DNA from: Novosphingobium sp. B1
GTDB lineage: Bacteria > Pseudomonadota > Alphaproteobacteria > Sphingomonadales > Sphingomonadaceae
Assembly (NCBI RefSeq): GCF_900176395.1
Contig: NZ_FWXL01000001.1
Span: 124,001 to 188,000 of the forward strand
Length of the DNA: 64,000 nt
Direction of reading: 5' to 3'
Shown here: positions 32,216 through 41,209 of the stretch, in pieces
Layout: the number at the start of each line of letters is the position of its first letter
Position numbering within the stretch: position 1 is the stretch's first letter
Notes under the pieces: generated by a model
The model's input: the letters and a program-made list of their open reading frames with translations, nothing else
What the model was told of the DNA's origin: nothing
Databases searched by the model: none
Made by a program: the position numbers and the translations under genes

Positions 32216-34922
32216 GTTTCCACTCTTTCACTTCGTCTGCCGCTTCCGCGCTCGCGCCTTTGGCCCCGCCAGTGAGACCGTCAAGGCGTGATCGATCAAC
32301 ACTGATCCGCTGGCGACCCGCGCCCTGCTGCCCTACGACTTCGTCATGGAGTGTCGAAGGCGGGGGACTTTGCGGTAGGCCACCTGGCGCAGGGATGGCG
32401 CCTAGCGGGGCCGAGGCGCGCACGCTGGCGGGGGTGCTGATCGACGGGCTGCCAATCGGCGCAACAGGCGGAAGTACGAGATCGCTTTCGACCTCGGATT
32501 TAATTCTGCCAGCATAAGATTCGACGAACTTGCGCTGAAGTGCCTGGCCCTTGGGGCTAAGCTGGAAAGTCGTGTCATCAAACCGAACGTCACCGTAGTA
32601 ATCGCGGTTGTTCTCGATCTCAGCCATTCCCCATTCGCGGTAAGTCTGGCTGAGGTTGAGATTTCCGGCAGCATTGCTGCCCGAGTAGAACGATGCCTGT
32701 TGTTCGAGGCGATTGCCGGTCTCTTCGGACCGGCGAGCCTCGAGCGAACTGGTCCTGGTCTCGGTAAGGGAAGCATTGAGTCCGCTTGCGGTCGAATGCA
32801 CTCGGGAGTTGGTCGACGTGCTTACCGTGCGCAAGAACCCGTCGCGCGTCGTGGTCCAGTTGTGGCTGTCCGAGATCTGGCTAAGCGTCCCAGCAATTTT
32901 GTCCCGGTCCTCTGACGCGATCCCAATGTCGCTGTCCGTCCACGATTGATTACGACCACCTTTCAAACTTGCACCAGCGCTGAAAATACCAGAGTTGACT
33001 CCAGCGCCGCCGGATGCCTCCCCATTCAGGAACCAGGATGTCGTGATGTCGTCCGCAGCGCGGCGCGAAAGCCCGTATTTTTGCTGGAGGACGTTTGAGG
33101 CCTGATCGACTTCGCTGTAGGCGCTCTGCACGCTGTCGGAGCTCGACGTACCGCCGGCGTTCTCGATGCTCTGGCCGCTATTGGTCTGGTCGCGCAGCTC
33201 GCGGAACTGCGCGATCGAGCTGATCGTCGATTGCTGAGCAAGCGCACTCTTTGCCTGGCTGTTGGCATGGTAACCGCTTGCCATGGTCGAGAGGCGCGAG
33301 GAGAAGTCGCGGCCGAACGTAGGGGTGAACGGGTAGCTCGAATTCGGGAGCTGATCGTAGGCGGCCTCGGGATAGCTGGTGGTCTGGCTGCCGCTGTCGC
33401 TGATCGTGCGGGTCTGCGCCGCGCCATAGGTGAAGCTTGGCGTGATCGTCCCTTGCGCGAACTGGCGGGTCATCACGGTCGAGTTCTCGAGGCTGGTGTT
33501 GCCGAGCGCGACATTGCCGGTGCTCGCCTCGCGCGCGGCTTCCTCAGCTGCGTTCTGGCTCGGATTGAGATAGCTCGTGGCCTGGTGCGAGATCGCCATC
33601 GCTCCTTTGGCGACGCCGCCCGCGAGAAACGGCACCGACGCGATCAGATAGCCTGCAAGCAGCCCGATGTCGGAATTGACGTCGGCCATGCCGGTGAACG
33701 TCGCGAGGCTGAGGCCACCCGCTCCCGCGACAGCGGTCATGTCGGCGGCGCCTTTGACCATCAGTATCATGTGGAGGATCACAAACAGCGGTCCCCAGGC
33801 GGCAAGGTAGAAGAACCCGGTGACATAGCCCTTGAGCGCCAGCGGACCGGTCTTCGGCAGCAGAAACAGCGGAAACAGCACCGGAAACAGCGCGTAGAAC
33901 AGCACGGTCAGCACGACATTGAGCAGCGGCACCCATTTCATCGCGGAGTTCGCGATCGAGGAATAGGTCCGCTCGGTCTGGATGTCGGCGCGGGTCTGGG
34001 CATAGACATCGACATTGCCTGCACCGCTCGCCCCGCTGAACCCATGCATCGCCTGGCCCATAGCGTTAATCGTCAGCGTCTGCTTGAACAGGTCGGTGGC
34101 GCTCGCCGAAACCCCGGTGAGGTACTGGTAGGCGACCGGCAAATCGGCAAACAGCTTGGCGTTGGCAATTGCTGCGGTCTGATTGGGGTAGAGCTGGCGA
34201 CCAAACGCTGTGCCCATGGCGTCGATCAGCGATGTCCACTGCGCGTTCATTGCGTCATAGGCCTCGCGGCAGGTTAGAATCGTGGAGGTGACCTGGCCGC
34301 CGGCGTCGCGGGTGAGGAAGCGCTGGGCGCGGGCCTGGCTGCCGGGCGCGATCGTGGTCCAGATATCGCTGCTCTCGGCGAGCTGCTTCATCGAATAGCG
34401 ACCGAGCAGCACATCGTAGAACACGCATTGGCGGAAATGTTCGTCGAGGTTCGCAGCGAACTCCGGATCGGAGACGCGAAGGGAGCGGGTCGCGTCATAG
34501 AGCCGTGCGCCGTAGATCATCCCGTTCTTCGAGTAGTTGAGATCGCCGGGCAGGCCGAACACGACCTCGGCCGAGCCGGTCAGGTAGTCGCCGACCTGGC
34601 TGGTGAAGCTCGCCATCAGCGCCAACCCAAGCGGCACGTTGCTGACATTGGCGGGCGCTAGGCTCGGGTTGAGCCGGTCGGTGATGTGCACGTCGGTGCG
34701 CGGCACCATCAGGCAGGTGTACATCAGCGTAGCGCCGAGGAACCAGTTGATCCAGGCGCGCCAGTCCTGGCCAAACGCCAGCGTGATCGCCGAGAGCGCC
34801 AGCCCCATGACCATCACGACCTGGAGCAGGCTCTTGTAACCGCCGCTACCGGTCCAGGCGGCAACCGCCTGGAACACGTTGACCAGATAGTCGCCGCCGC
34901 CAATCGTGAAGATCTCGAGCAT
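32202..34922 (-). CDS. traG: TraG, mating-pair assembly/stabilisation protein
   Basis: A 906-residue F-type TraG. The N-terminal half is a multi-pass membrane domain (GYKSLLQVVMVMGLALSAITL; LLNVVLTVLFYALFPVLFPL; GYVTGFFYLAAWGPLFVILH; LLAGYLIASVPFLAGGVAKG). The C-terminal half (about 450-906) is a soluble Ser/Thr/Asn-rich helical region, as in F TraG where it acts in pilus assembly, pair stabilisation and entry exclusion. Apparently intact. Last gene of the tra operon, 33 bases after traH. Confidence 0.92.
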   Translation of the reverse strand: MLEIFTIGGGDYLVNVFQAVAAWTGSGGYKSLLQVVMVMGLALSAITLAFGQDWRAWINWFLGATLMYTCLMVPRTDVHITDRLNPSLAPANVSNVPLGLALMASFTSQVGDYLTGSAEVVFGLPGDLNYSKNGMIYGARLYDATRSLRVSDPEFAANLDEHFRQCVFYDVLLGRYSMKQLAESSDIWTTIAPGSQARAQRFLTRDAGGQVTSTILTCREAYDAMNAQWTSLIDAMGTAFGRQLYPNQTAAIANAKLFADLPVAYQYLTGVSASATDLFKQTLTINAMGQAMHGFSGASGAGNVDVYAQTRADIQTERTYSSIANSAMKWVPLLNVVLTVLFYALFPVLFPLFLLPKTGPLALKGYVTGFFYLAAWGPLFVILHMILMVKGAADMTAVAGAGGLSLATFTGMADVNSDIGLLAGYLIASVPFLAGGVAKGAMAISHQATSYLNPSQNAAEEAAREASTGNVALGNTSLENSTVMTRQFAQGTITPSFTYGAAQTRTISDSGSQTTSYPEAAYDQLPNSSYPFTPTFGRDFSSRLSTMASGYHANSQAKSALAQQSTISSIAQFRELRDQTNSGQSIENAGGTSSSDSVQSAYSEVDQASNVLQQKYGLSRRAADDITTSWFLNGEASGGAGVNSGIFSAGASLKGGRNQSWTDSDIGIASEDRDKIAGTLSQISDSHNWTTTRDGFLRTVSTSTNSRVHSTASGLNASLTETRTSSLEARRSEETGNRLEQQASFYSGSNAAGNLNLSQTYREWGMAEIENNRDYYGDVRFDDTTFQLSPKGQALQRKFVESYAGRIKSEVESDLVLPPVAPIGSPSISTPASVRASAPLGAIPAPGGLPQSPPPSTLHDEVVGQQGAGRQRISVDRSRLDGLTGGAKGASAEAADEVKEWKPSGP

Positions 34923-34955
34923 GGGATTGGGTGCCTTCTTCGGCTTGAAGGAATG

Positions 34956-36392
34956 TCAGTGGGTGAGCGCGCGGGTCTGAAGGCCGCGCGACCAGTCGAG
35001 CGCGGCGGCCATGCCGGGCGACATTTGCGTCGCAAGCACGTTCTCAATGAACGCGGTCTTCTCTATTATCTGCAACACCGCATTGACCTTGAGGTGGGTG
35101 TTGGCCTGCCGGTCGGCGAGCGCCTGGCGGACGGTGTTCACTTGCCCCTGCCACATCGCGATCTTGGCTTCGTCGGCGCCGATAAAGCTCGACATCGAGC
35201 GCCCGGCTTCGCTGACGATCCGGTCGAGCACCGCGAACAGCAAGTCGACCGAGGCGAGCTCGGCAAGCGTTTCGCGATCATCGGTCGGCATGCCGCGCCC
35301 GTAGGCGGCCTGGACGGTGAGGATCTTGTAGAGCGGGACCGAGGAGACCTGGAGCAGCTCTTTCTGCGCTGCGGTGATCGGAGTGTCATCGCGGATCGCT
35401 TGCACCATCCCGTCGATCAGCGTGGAAACCCGGTGACGCAGCGATTTCGAGACGGGGAGGTTGAGGGAGCGGAACCCCGGATCGAGACATTTGTCGGTTT
35501 CGTCGCAGTGGAAGGTCAGGACATTGCCGTTCGATGTTCCATCGAGCAGCGAGGTGACGAGGGTCGAGGAGCTTTCGCCGACGATGGGCACGAACTTGCC
35601 CGGTTCGTCGTCCTTGGGCGGCACGTAGATGATCGTGCCCAGCAAGGTCATCGCGTATTCGGCAAGCTCCTGGTCGAGGGCGCCGTTCGGCGAGAAGAAC
35701 GCCGACTTCTTGAGGATCGTCCAGGTGTAGTTGCGCGCCACGCCGGGATTGACGTCGTCGTATTTGCCCGCACCCGCCGCAGTGGTGCTGGTGCGCTGGC
35801 CGCGGGTGCCGCAGCCGTGCTTGGCGGCGGCGTAGTCGGTGAAAATCCCTTCGGAGTTGCCGATCGCCTCGCAGATCGCCTTGTCGGCAAGATCGCCCTT
35901 GGGCCAGATTCCGCCGACCAGGCCCTGGGCCAATTCGCACGAGTTGATGTTGAGGTTGTTCATGAGCTGGGCCTTCTGGCTGAACTCCTGCATGATCTTC
36001 GAACACTCGGGGCAGACCGTGTCGATCGCGAGGGAGAACGCGAACCCGACCGCGTTGTTGGCGACGGCTTTGAGCATCGCGACGATCTCGCTGGCATTGA
36101 TGAAGCTGAAGGAGCCGGCGAAGATGTCGATCCCGCCGCAGCCAGCGCGGGCGCGCGGCAGCTGGAGGTTGGCGATGTTGGTCGTTTTCTGAGGGAAGCG
36201 CGTCCAGACATTGCCGAGGCTGTAGTAACCCGCCGACTGACCCTGGAACGCGGTTGGACCGTTGACCTGCGCTGCGCCCCCAACGTCATTGAGGAACGAG
36301 TCCATCGAACTACCGACATCGGCATGGAGCGAGGTCAGGGGGAGGGCGGCGGCGAGTAGCATCGCGACGATGCGTTTGAACCTAGTAGTCAC
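34956..36392 (-). CDS. traH: TraH, conjugal pilus assembly protein
   Basis: A 478-residue periplasmic protein with a signal peptide (MTTRFKRIVAMLLAAALPLTSLHA). TraH features include QGQSAGYYSLGNVWTRFP, the cysteine pairs RARAGCGGIDIFAGSFSFIN and DTVCPECSKIMQEFS, and a long helical C-terminus. It works with TraF and TraW in pilus extension. Intact; overlaps the TraC/TraF fusion by 11 bases. Confidence 0.93.
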   Translation of the reverse strand: MTTRFKRIVAMLLAAALPLTSLHADVGSSMDSFLNDVGGAAQVNGPTAFQGQSAGYYSLGNVWTRFPQKTTNIANLQLPRARAGCGGIDIFAGSFSFINASEIVAMLKAVANNAVGFAFSLAIDTVCPECSKIMQEFSQKAQLMNNLNINSCELAQGLVGGIWPKGDLADKAICEAIGNSEGIFTDYAAAKHGCGTRGQRTSTTAAGAGKYDDVNPGVARNYTWTILKKSAFFSPNGALDQELAEYAMTLLGTIIYVPPKDDEPGKFVPIVGESSSTLVTSLLDGTSNGNVLTFHCDETDKCLDPGFRSLNLPVSKSLRHRVSTLIDGMVQAIRDDTPITAAQKELLQVSSVPLYKILTVQAAYGRGMPTDDRETLAELASVDLLFAVLDRIVSEAGRSMSSFIGADEAKIAMWQGQVNTVRQALADRQANTHLKVNAVLQIIEKTAFIENVLATQMSPGMAAALDWSRGLQTRALTH

Positions 36393-37614
36393 GTCCGGCT
36401 TCCTTCGAGGTCAGGAGGTAGATGCGGTCCTGGAGTTCGTCGGCGCTCATCACGCCATATCCGATCGGGATCGCGCGCGCCGTGGCCGCGTCCCACAGGA
36501 CGACGGCGGGGGTGATGCCCGGATCGAGCCCCATGCGTGCCCGCTGGTTGGTCTCGACCGTGTAGCGCGGGAAATGGCGCGAAGGCCCGCCGTCGGTCGA
36601 CACTGCGCGAACGGTGATGTGCCAGGTCTGCGCGACGCTCTGGACGATCGGCGACATCACCTCGCAAGCCCCGCAGCTCTGTGCGAAGAAGTAGAACAGC
36701 CCGTAGCGCTCGGAGAACCGCAGCTTGTCGGTGAAGAGATCGCCGATCAGCCGCGCGCATTCGTGCGGCGCCCAGCGCGGCGGCATGTTGCGCACCGCAA
36801 AATGGCGCACGTCGAAGCGGTCGGGGTAGACCGCGCCGATCTCGGGCACGCCCTGTTTGTGGACGCCGGTCGCCCGGAACCGTTCGGTTCCAAGCTCGAT
36901 CCGGTCTTCGCGCACCAGCAGCTCGATGTCGCGGCGGATCGCCTGATTGGCGATCGGATCATTGGGATTGTAGGGCACCGCATCGTCCTGCGGCGCGGTG
37001 GTTGGCGAGGTCAGGTCGTCGAGCAGCGCGATGAGATCGTGCGGTTCGTATTCGATCACGCCGAGGTTCAAGGACTTCAGCATCGCGATGAGTCCCTCGC
37101 GGGCGTGAGTGAGCTCTTCGTTGCTCACCGCCTTCGCTGCAGGCACGCCGAGCGAAATCACCACCTGGTGCGCGCGGGCGTGGAAGGGGGCGTCATTGGC
37201 GCCCGATGTCCAGACCATCGAATAGAGCTTCTTCGCGCGGTGGCGTGCGATCGCTTCGTAGACCCCGCCCTGTTCGTAGCGCGGTGCGAACCACGGGCCG
37301 ACGATCCGGCTGATCCGCGGGCTGGCGAGATGGAGGATCTGCAGGCAGGAGCCCGCCGGCAGGCCTTCGGAGAAGAACGCGCCGAGGATTTCGCCAGTCC
37401 GCTCGTCAGCGCCGATCAGCGGGGTGACCCCGAGCACGAAGCCTTTCGAGCGGGCGTTGACGTAGAGCCGGCTCGTGGGATCGTAGACCCGGTATGGGAG
37501 CCAATCCGAGAGCATGTCGAGCATGAGCATGGGGCGGCCTGCCTCGACCTGCTCGGCATCGCCAAGCAGGCCTGCCAGCAGGCGTTCGCGCAGCGCCCCG
37601 AACGAAAGCGCCAT
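36382..37614 (-). CDS. TraC-TraF fusion remnant
   Basis: A 410-residue in-frame chimera. Residues 1 to about 300 are the N-terminal part of TraC, the VirB4-like pilus-assembly ATPase (MLSDWLPYRVYDPTSRLYVN, FFSEGLPAGSCLQIL, ARLIGDLFTDKLRF). Residues about 301-410 are the thioredoxin-like C-terminus of TraF (YGLFYFFAQSCGAC, with CxxC at 314-317; PIGYGVMSADELQDRIYLLT). Lost between them are the TraC Walker motifs and the genes normally found there (traW, traU, trbC, traN). Start ATG 37614 overlaps the traV stop. Confidence 0.85.
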   Translation of the reverse strand: MALSFGALRERLLAGLLGDAEQVEAGRPMLMLDMLSDWLPYRVYDPTSRLYVNARSKGFVLGVTPLIGADERTGEILGAFFSEGLPAGSCLQILHLASPRISRIVGPWFAPRYEQGGVYEAIARHRAKKLYSMVWTSGANDAPFHARAHQVVISLGVPAAKAVSNEELTHAREGLIAMLKSLNLGVIEYEPHDLIALLDDLTSPTTAPQDDAVPYNPNDPIANQAIRRDIELLVREDRIELGTERFRATGVHKQGVPEIGAVYPDRFDVRHFAVRNMPPRWAPHECARLIGDLFTDKLRFSERYGLFYFFAQSCGACEVMSPIVQSVAQTWHITVRAVSTDGGPSRHFPRYTVETNQRARMGLDPGITPAVVLWDAATARAIPIGYGVMSADELQDRIYLLTSKEAGRDY

Positions 37615-38381
37615 CACTTGGGCTCCTTCTTGGGTGCAGCGTCTGCGGCCCGCTTGAGTGCCTTTGCCGCTTCGATCGCTGCCGCACTCGGCCAGGCACG
37701 CTTCATTTCCTCCAAAGGCCGGGGAGCCCGTCCATGCGGGGTGGGGGACATGTCGGACCCCCCGGCGGCCGACGGGGGCGCGTCGGCCTGGATCTCGCCG
37801 CCCGGGGAGGGGAGGACAAGCGGCGAGGAAGGGATGAAGGGATTGGTGGCTGCGGGATCACTGTCTTCGGGAGACAGCGGGGCGGGGTTCGCATTAGCGT
37901 CGACGTCGGTCTTGCGCGAAGCATCAGCGGCGCGGCGGGCCTGGTCCTTGAGCGCGTCGCGCAGTGCGCGCATCGTGCCCTTGGGCTCGGTCACTTTGCC
38001 GCCGCTGAGCTCGCCCGCCCAGCGCGCCGCCTCGACCACGGTCCAGACCGCAGCTTCGTCGTGCAGCGTGCCCGAGGTGTCGACGTGCGCCGGGAACACG
38101 ACCTTCAGGGTGCGTTCTCCGGTCCGGGCGGTATCGGCCGCAGTTACAGCCACGCGCTGGCGAACTGCCGCGAGGTCGCTGCCTTCGGCCTTGATCAGTT
38201 CGCGGATCGCCTTGGCATCAACTTCGCTGAGGGGCTGGCAGCCAGCTCCATGTGTTCGACTGGCTTGCGCGCGGCACGAGAAATCGCCCGCGATGTTGGT
38301 GCCGAGATGGGTGCAGCCGGCGAGGCCGAGCGCGAGACTGAGGCTGGCGAAGACGAGCGGGATTGAGCGGTACATAAGCAT
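37614..38381 (-). CDS. traV: TraV, T4SS outer-membrane lipoprotein
   Basis: A 255-residue lipoprotein: signal MLMYRSIPLVFASLSLALGLAGC with lipobox LAGC, then the TraV pattern GDFSCRA...GAGCQPLSEVDAKA. The C-terminal part is a long Pro/Ala/Ser-rich tail. TraV anchors the TraK/TraB core complex to the outer membrane. TAATG couples it to the DsbC fragment; ATG 38375 is an alternative start. Confidence 0.87.
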   Translation of the reverse strand: MLMYRSIPLVFASLSLALGLAGCTHLGTNIAGDFSCRAQASRTHGAGCQPLSEVDAKAIRELIKAEGSDLAAVRQRVAVTAADTARTGERTLKVVFPAHVDTSGTLHDEAAVWTVVEAARWAGELSGGKVTEPKGTMRALRDALKDQARRAADASRKTDVDANANPAPLSPEDSDPAATNPFIPSSPLVLPSPGGEIQADAPPSAAGGSDMSPTPHGRAPRPLEEMKRAWPSAAAIEAAKALKRAADAAPKKEPK

Positions 38382-38590
38382 TATCCTTGGGGTTGAGTGG
38401 GGGAGAGGAAGGCGCGCAGCGCGGCGGCGTCGCGGTAACCCTCGAGCACCGCGCCGTCGGACGGGCGGACGATCACCGGAGTGCCATTGAAGCCGTGGGC
38501 CTTGGCAAAGGCCTCGTTGGCATCGAGTCCGCGGGTGTCGCAAGGAGCCGGATTGGCGAGCGCGAGCCCGGAATAACCGCGCCCAACTGG
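38381..38590 (-). pseudogene. C-terminal fragment of a DsbC-type disulfide isomerase
   Basis: In the frame that ends with TAA at 38381, the translation reads ANPAPCDTRGLDANEAFAKA, then GFNGTPVIVRPSDGAVLEGY and AAALRAFL. This is the cis-Pro loop and C-terminal helix of a DsbC/TrbB thioredoxin domain. The N-terminal dimer domain and CxxC are missing, and the frame is not reached from the upstream TraB start. It sits where sphingomonad tra operons carry dsbC between traB and traV. Confidence 0.75.
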
Positions 38591-38883
38591 TTGCCGTAGA
38601 CGGTCGTGAACTCGCGCTGCGACAGGTTGCGATTGACCAGGCTGGCGGTCTCGATTGTCTCTGCGTCGCCTTCCTGATGCACTTTCTTCGCGTGATCGCT
38701 CCCGAAGATGATCCAGCTGGTGCCGACAAGGATCACGGTCGCGATTCCCGCAAGCAGCATCCGCTGGCGCTTGGCGGTGCGCTCGTTGAGCTGCCCGACG
38801 CTGCTTGGCTCGTGGCCCTCGCGCTCTGCGCCGGTCGCGCTCTTGCCGCCGCCCTCTGCCTGCTGTGATGCCTGATCAGTCAT
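38473..38883 (-). pseudogene. traB: Truncated TraB N-terminus
   Basis: ATG 38883 overlaps the traK end and gives MTDQASQQAEGGGKSATG, then a membrane anchor (MLLAGIATVILVGTSWIIFG, about 50-70) as in TraB/VirB10. After about residue 105 (TTVYGNQLGA) the reading runs out of frame into the DsbC fragment and stops at 38473 after 136 residues. The periplasmic VirB10 beta-barrel, which forms the core channel, is entirely lost. Confidence 0.78.
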
Positions 38884-39625
38884 GACCCTGCTCCGCGTTC
38901 GGGCCGACGAGGTAGGCCGTGGTGGCAGCGCCGGGTTCGAGCGTGGGCCGGGCGATTGACACCGCGAGCGCACCTGCGCCTGCAAGATCCTTTTCGGCCA
39001 CCGTCAGCGGCTTGGTTCCGCGGTTGGCGAGACGGATGACTTTCCCTGCGAGCGCCGCGCCGCGATATTCGGCGATCAGCTGGACTTCGAGCGCGCCGAT
39101 CCGGCTTGGCAGCGCGGCAGGCTGGCTGATCTCGAAGCCTTCAATCGTCTGCTGGCCCGCCATGGCCTGAACGAGGCGGACAGCGGCTTCATCCTGTCCG
39201 GTCTGGCCCTCCCAGCGGCCCGCGTCGCCCTTGGCGAGTGCGGGGTTGGTGATGAACACCTGGGCGGCTTCGATCTTGTCGATCGAGCACGAGAACTTGT
39301 AGACGTAGCCCGCCTTGGTGGTGGCGAAGAAGCTGATCCGATTGGCGGCGAAAGTCTCGGGCACCGAGACATAGATGTCTCCGCGCACCGGCTCGTGGGT
39401 CACCGCGAAATCGTTGTAGGGATAGCCGCTCGAGATCTTCGAGACCGAGGCGAACTGGTCGCCGATCAGCGCGAAGCGGGTGAGCTCGCGCGCCGAGACC
39501 GAGCAGGCAACCGTGCCGCCGTCGGCGCTCTCCTTGAACTGGTCGGCTAGCGCCGGGCTGGCGAGCGCCAGCAGCGAGGCGGCGAGCGCAATTGCTGGGC
39601 CGCGCCGTTTGCAGCGAGAAGGCAT
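38876..39625 (-). CDS. traK: TraK, secretin-like T4SS core protein
   Basis: A 249-residue secreted protein: signal GPAIALAASLLALASPALA, then TraK features FKESADGGTVACSVSARELTR, DIYVSVPETF and GYVYKFSC. It is the VirB9-like part of the outer-membrane core, bound to TraV and TraB. ATG 39625 overlaps the traE stop. Intact. Confidence 0.9.
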   Translation of the reverse strand: MPSRCKRRGPAIALAASLLALASPALADQFKESADGGTVACSVSARELTRFALIGDQFASVSKISSGYPYNDFAVTHEPVRGDIYVSVPETFAANRISFFATTKAGYVYKFSCSIDKIEAAQVFITNPALAKGDAGRWEGQTGQDEAAVRLVQAMAGQQTIEGFEISQPAALPSRIGALEVQLIAEYRGAALAGKVIRLANRGTKPLTVAEKDLAGAGALAVSIARPTLEPGAATTAYLVGPNAEQGHD

Positions 39626-40197
39626 CACTTGGACTCCTTGTTTGTGTCTTCGGTGGAAATCTGGACGAATCCGGAAAGGCCGAGGCGCAGGCCCTGGTAG
39701 GTCCAGCTGAAGCGGAACCGCCGCTCGTCGCTGCCGATTACTGTCGCGCCGACGAAGGTCTTGAGGGTGCCCTTGACCTCGGAGGTGAGGGCGGCGGGAT
39801 CGACCTTGATCTCCTTGATCACGAAGGCCTGCGTGACGTCCGAGCCGCGCTGCTCCTCGACGATCTTCATCAGCTCGCCCTTGAGCGTGCCGTTTGCAGC
39901 GGGATCGGCGAGCTCGAGGATCTGGCTCATCCAGTAGTCGAGCCCTTCGGGGCTGCGGTTGAGCAGCATCAGCGCGGCATCGCGGGTGACGAACTCCATG
40001 TACTGCGCGGACACCCCCGCGCTCGACACGGTGAGCGGTGCGCGGACGGTCGGGACCAGCACGACCTCACGGTCGCGGGTCGCGGCGAAACCGCCGGCAA
40101 CAACGAGGGCGACGGCCAAGCCCGCACTAGTCAGCGCGAACAGGTTGCGCTGCCTGAGCAGCGCCTGGCTGCGCTCGTGAGAAATCTGGACAAGCAT
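39625..40197 (-). CDS. traE: TraE, T4SS inner-membrane protein
   Basis: A 190-residue VirB5/8-like component: one N-terminal membrane helix (LFALTSAGLAVALVVAGGF, about 19-38), then the TraE pattern LVPTVRAPLTVSSAGVSAQYMEFVTRDA and MLLNRSPEGLDYWM. Required for pilus assembly in F. Intact and between traL and traK in the usual order. Confidence 0.92.
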   Translation of the reverse strand: MLVQISHERSQALLRQRNLFALTSAGLAVALVVAGGFAATRDREVVLVPTVRAPLTVSSAGVSAQYMEFVTRDAALMLLNRSPEGLDYWMSQILELADPAANGTLKGELMKIVEEQRGSDVTQAFVIKEIKVDPAALTSEVKGTLKTFVGATVIGSDERRFRFSWTYQGLRLGLSGFVQISTEDTNKESK

Positions 40198-40210
40198 GGT
40201 GTGTTTCCCC

Positions 40211-40498
40211 TCAGCCGGCGAGCAGTCGGCAGTGGGAGGGCGGCGTCATCTTGAGGCCGGTGAGACCTGCAGGCAGGTGCCAATAGGCGGCATGGATTAT
40301 CCAGGCCCAACTGCGGCCTGCTTTGGCCTTGCGGAGCGCAAACCAGGCGGCGGAGCTGAGAATTATGCCGATAAAGACATGCTGCGCGAGGATCCCCCAG
40401 GTGAAGGGGAGGATCATCCCGGCGAACTCGTCGAGGGTCCAGAAGCCGATCAGCTCCGGGTCGTCGAGCCGCCGAGGAATGATGTACCGGTCGCTCAT
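40211..40498 (-). CDS. traL: TraL, T4SS membrane protein
   Basis: A 95-residue protein beginning MSDRYIIPRRLDDPELIGFWTLDE, the TraL N-terminus, followed by two hydrophobic segments (MILPFTWGILAQHVFIGIIL). VirB3-like; assists TraC at the membrane. GGGAGGGCGG gives a ribosome site. Intact. Confidence 0.9.
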   Translation of the reverse strand: MSDRYIIPRRLDDPELIGFWTLDEFAGMILPFTWGILAQHVFIGIILSSAAWFALRKAKAGRSWAWIIHAAYWHLPAGLTGLKMTPPSHCRLLAG

Positions 40499-40526
40499 GA
40501 TTGTTCCGCCCTCCCTTGGCTGACCG

Positions 40527-40856
40527 TCAGATGACCGCGGTGACCACCGAGGTGACGATCGGCACGCCGGTCCCGACGCCGATGCCGACCCCGACCGGGA
40601 CCGCGATCTGCGCGAGGGTGAAGCGGCCCGAGGCAAGCCCGATCAGGCCGCCCGCAAGGCTGAGGACGGTGATGATCTTGCCGCCCGAACCTTCGAGGAA
40701 GTCGGTGAACTTCGCGAGGGCGGGCGCGAAGGTCGTGTCGGCGCCGGCATAGGCCGCACTGGCGGCAAGCGCGCCGATCGCGACCGGCAGGGCCAGGCTG
40801 GCAATCTTGCCGAGGCGGGTGCCGCGGCGAATGGAGGGGAGGGCGGTGGCAGTCAT
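40527..40856 (-). CDS. traA: TraA-like pilin precursor
   Basis: A 109-residue protein with a long signal (SLALPVAIGALAASAAYA, about 18-35). The mature part has two hydrophobic helices (ITVLSLAGGLIGLASG; IAVPVGVGIGVGTGVPIVTS), the design of F-type pilin. First gene of the minus-strand tra operon; GGAGAATACC precedes the ATG. Confidence 0.8.
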   Translation of the reverse strand: MTATALPSIRRGTRLGKIASLALPVAIGALAASAAYAGADTTFAPALAKFTDFLEGSGGKIITVLSLAGGLIGLASGRFTLAQIAVPVGVGIGVGTGVPIVTSVVTAVI

Positions 40857-41209
40857 GAGAGGTATTCTCCGCTTGGGGGTTACAGCGTTCGTTCGCTGTA
40901 TGTTCTTAATGCGGAGGTACGCGGCTGTAGGAAATGGGAAGCGTGTTCCTCGACCAAATTGGCAAATCAATTGTGGTTCCCGGTGGTCGGCCGTTGGCGC
41001 TTTGCGCGTTTCGAGGCCGGAAGCGCGCAGCCAATGCGCGACGAAGCGCGTCACCTGTGCACCAGCGCGCGAATCACGCGCACTGGTGCGCAGCCCGAGT
41101 CGGTTGTCCCGTTATGGAATTCCTATGAGTTCTGTGTTTGTTCTTTTTACTTTCCTACAGACTGCGCACGGGGCTAGCTCGATGCTTCTCTAGCGAGTCG
41201 AGCCCCCTT
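40857..41209. promoter_or_regulatory. Divergent tra / HTH promoter region with inverted repeats
   Basis: 353 bases between the tra operon and a divergent HTH gene. Two inverted repeats stand out: TACAGCG-N6-CGCTGTA (40881-40900), 25 bases before traA, and GCACCAG...CTGGTGC (41059-41089, with four further inner pairs). They are candidate operators for the neighbouring HTH protein. Confidence 0.55.

Noticed and set aside
33231-38490. Very long plus-strand open frames opposite traG, traH, traF and traV
   Set aside because: Arg/Gly/Asp-rich translations typical of antisense frames in GC-rich genes; the minus-strand products have clear Tra family motifs.
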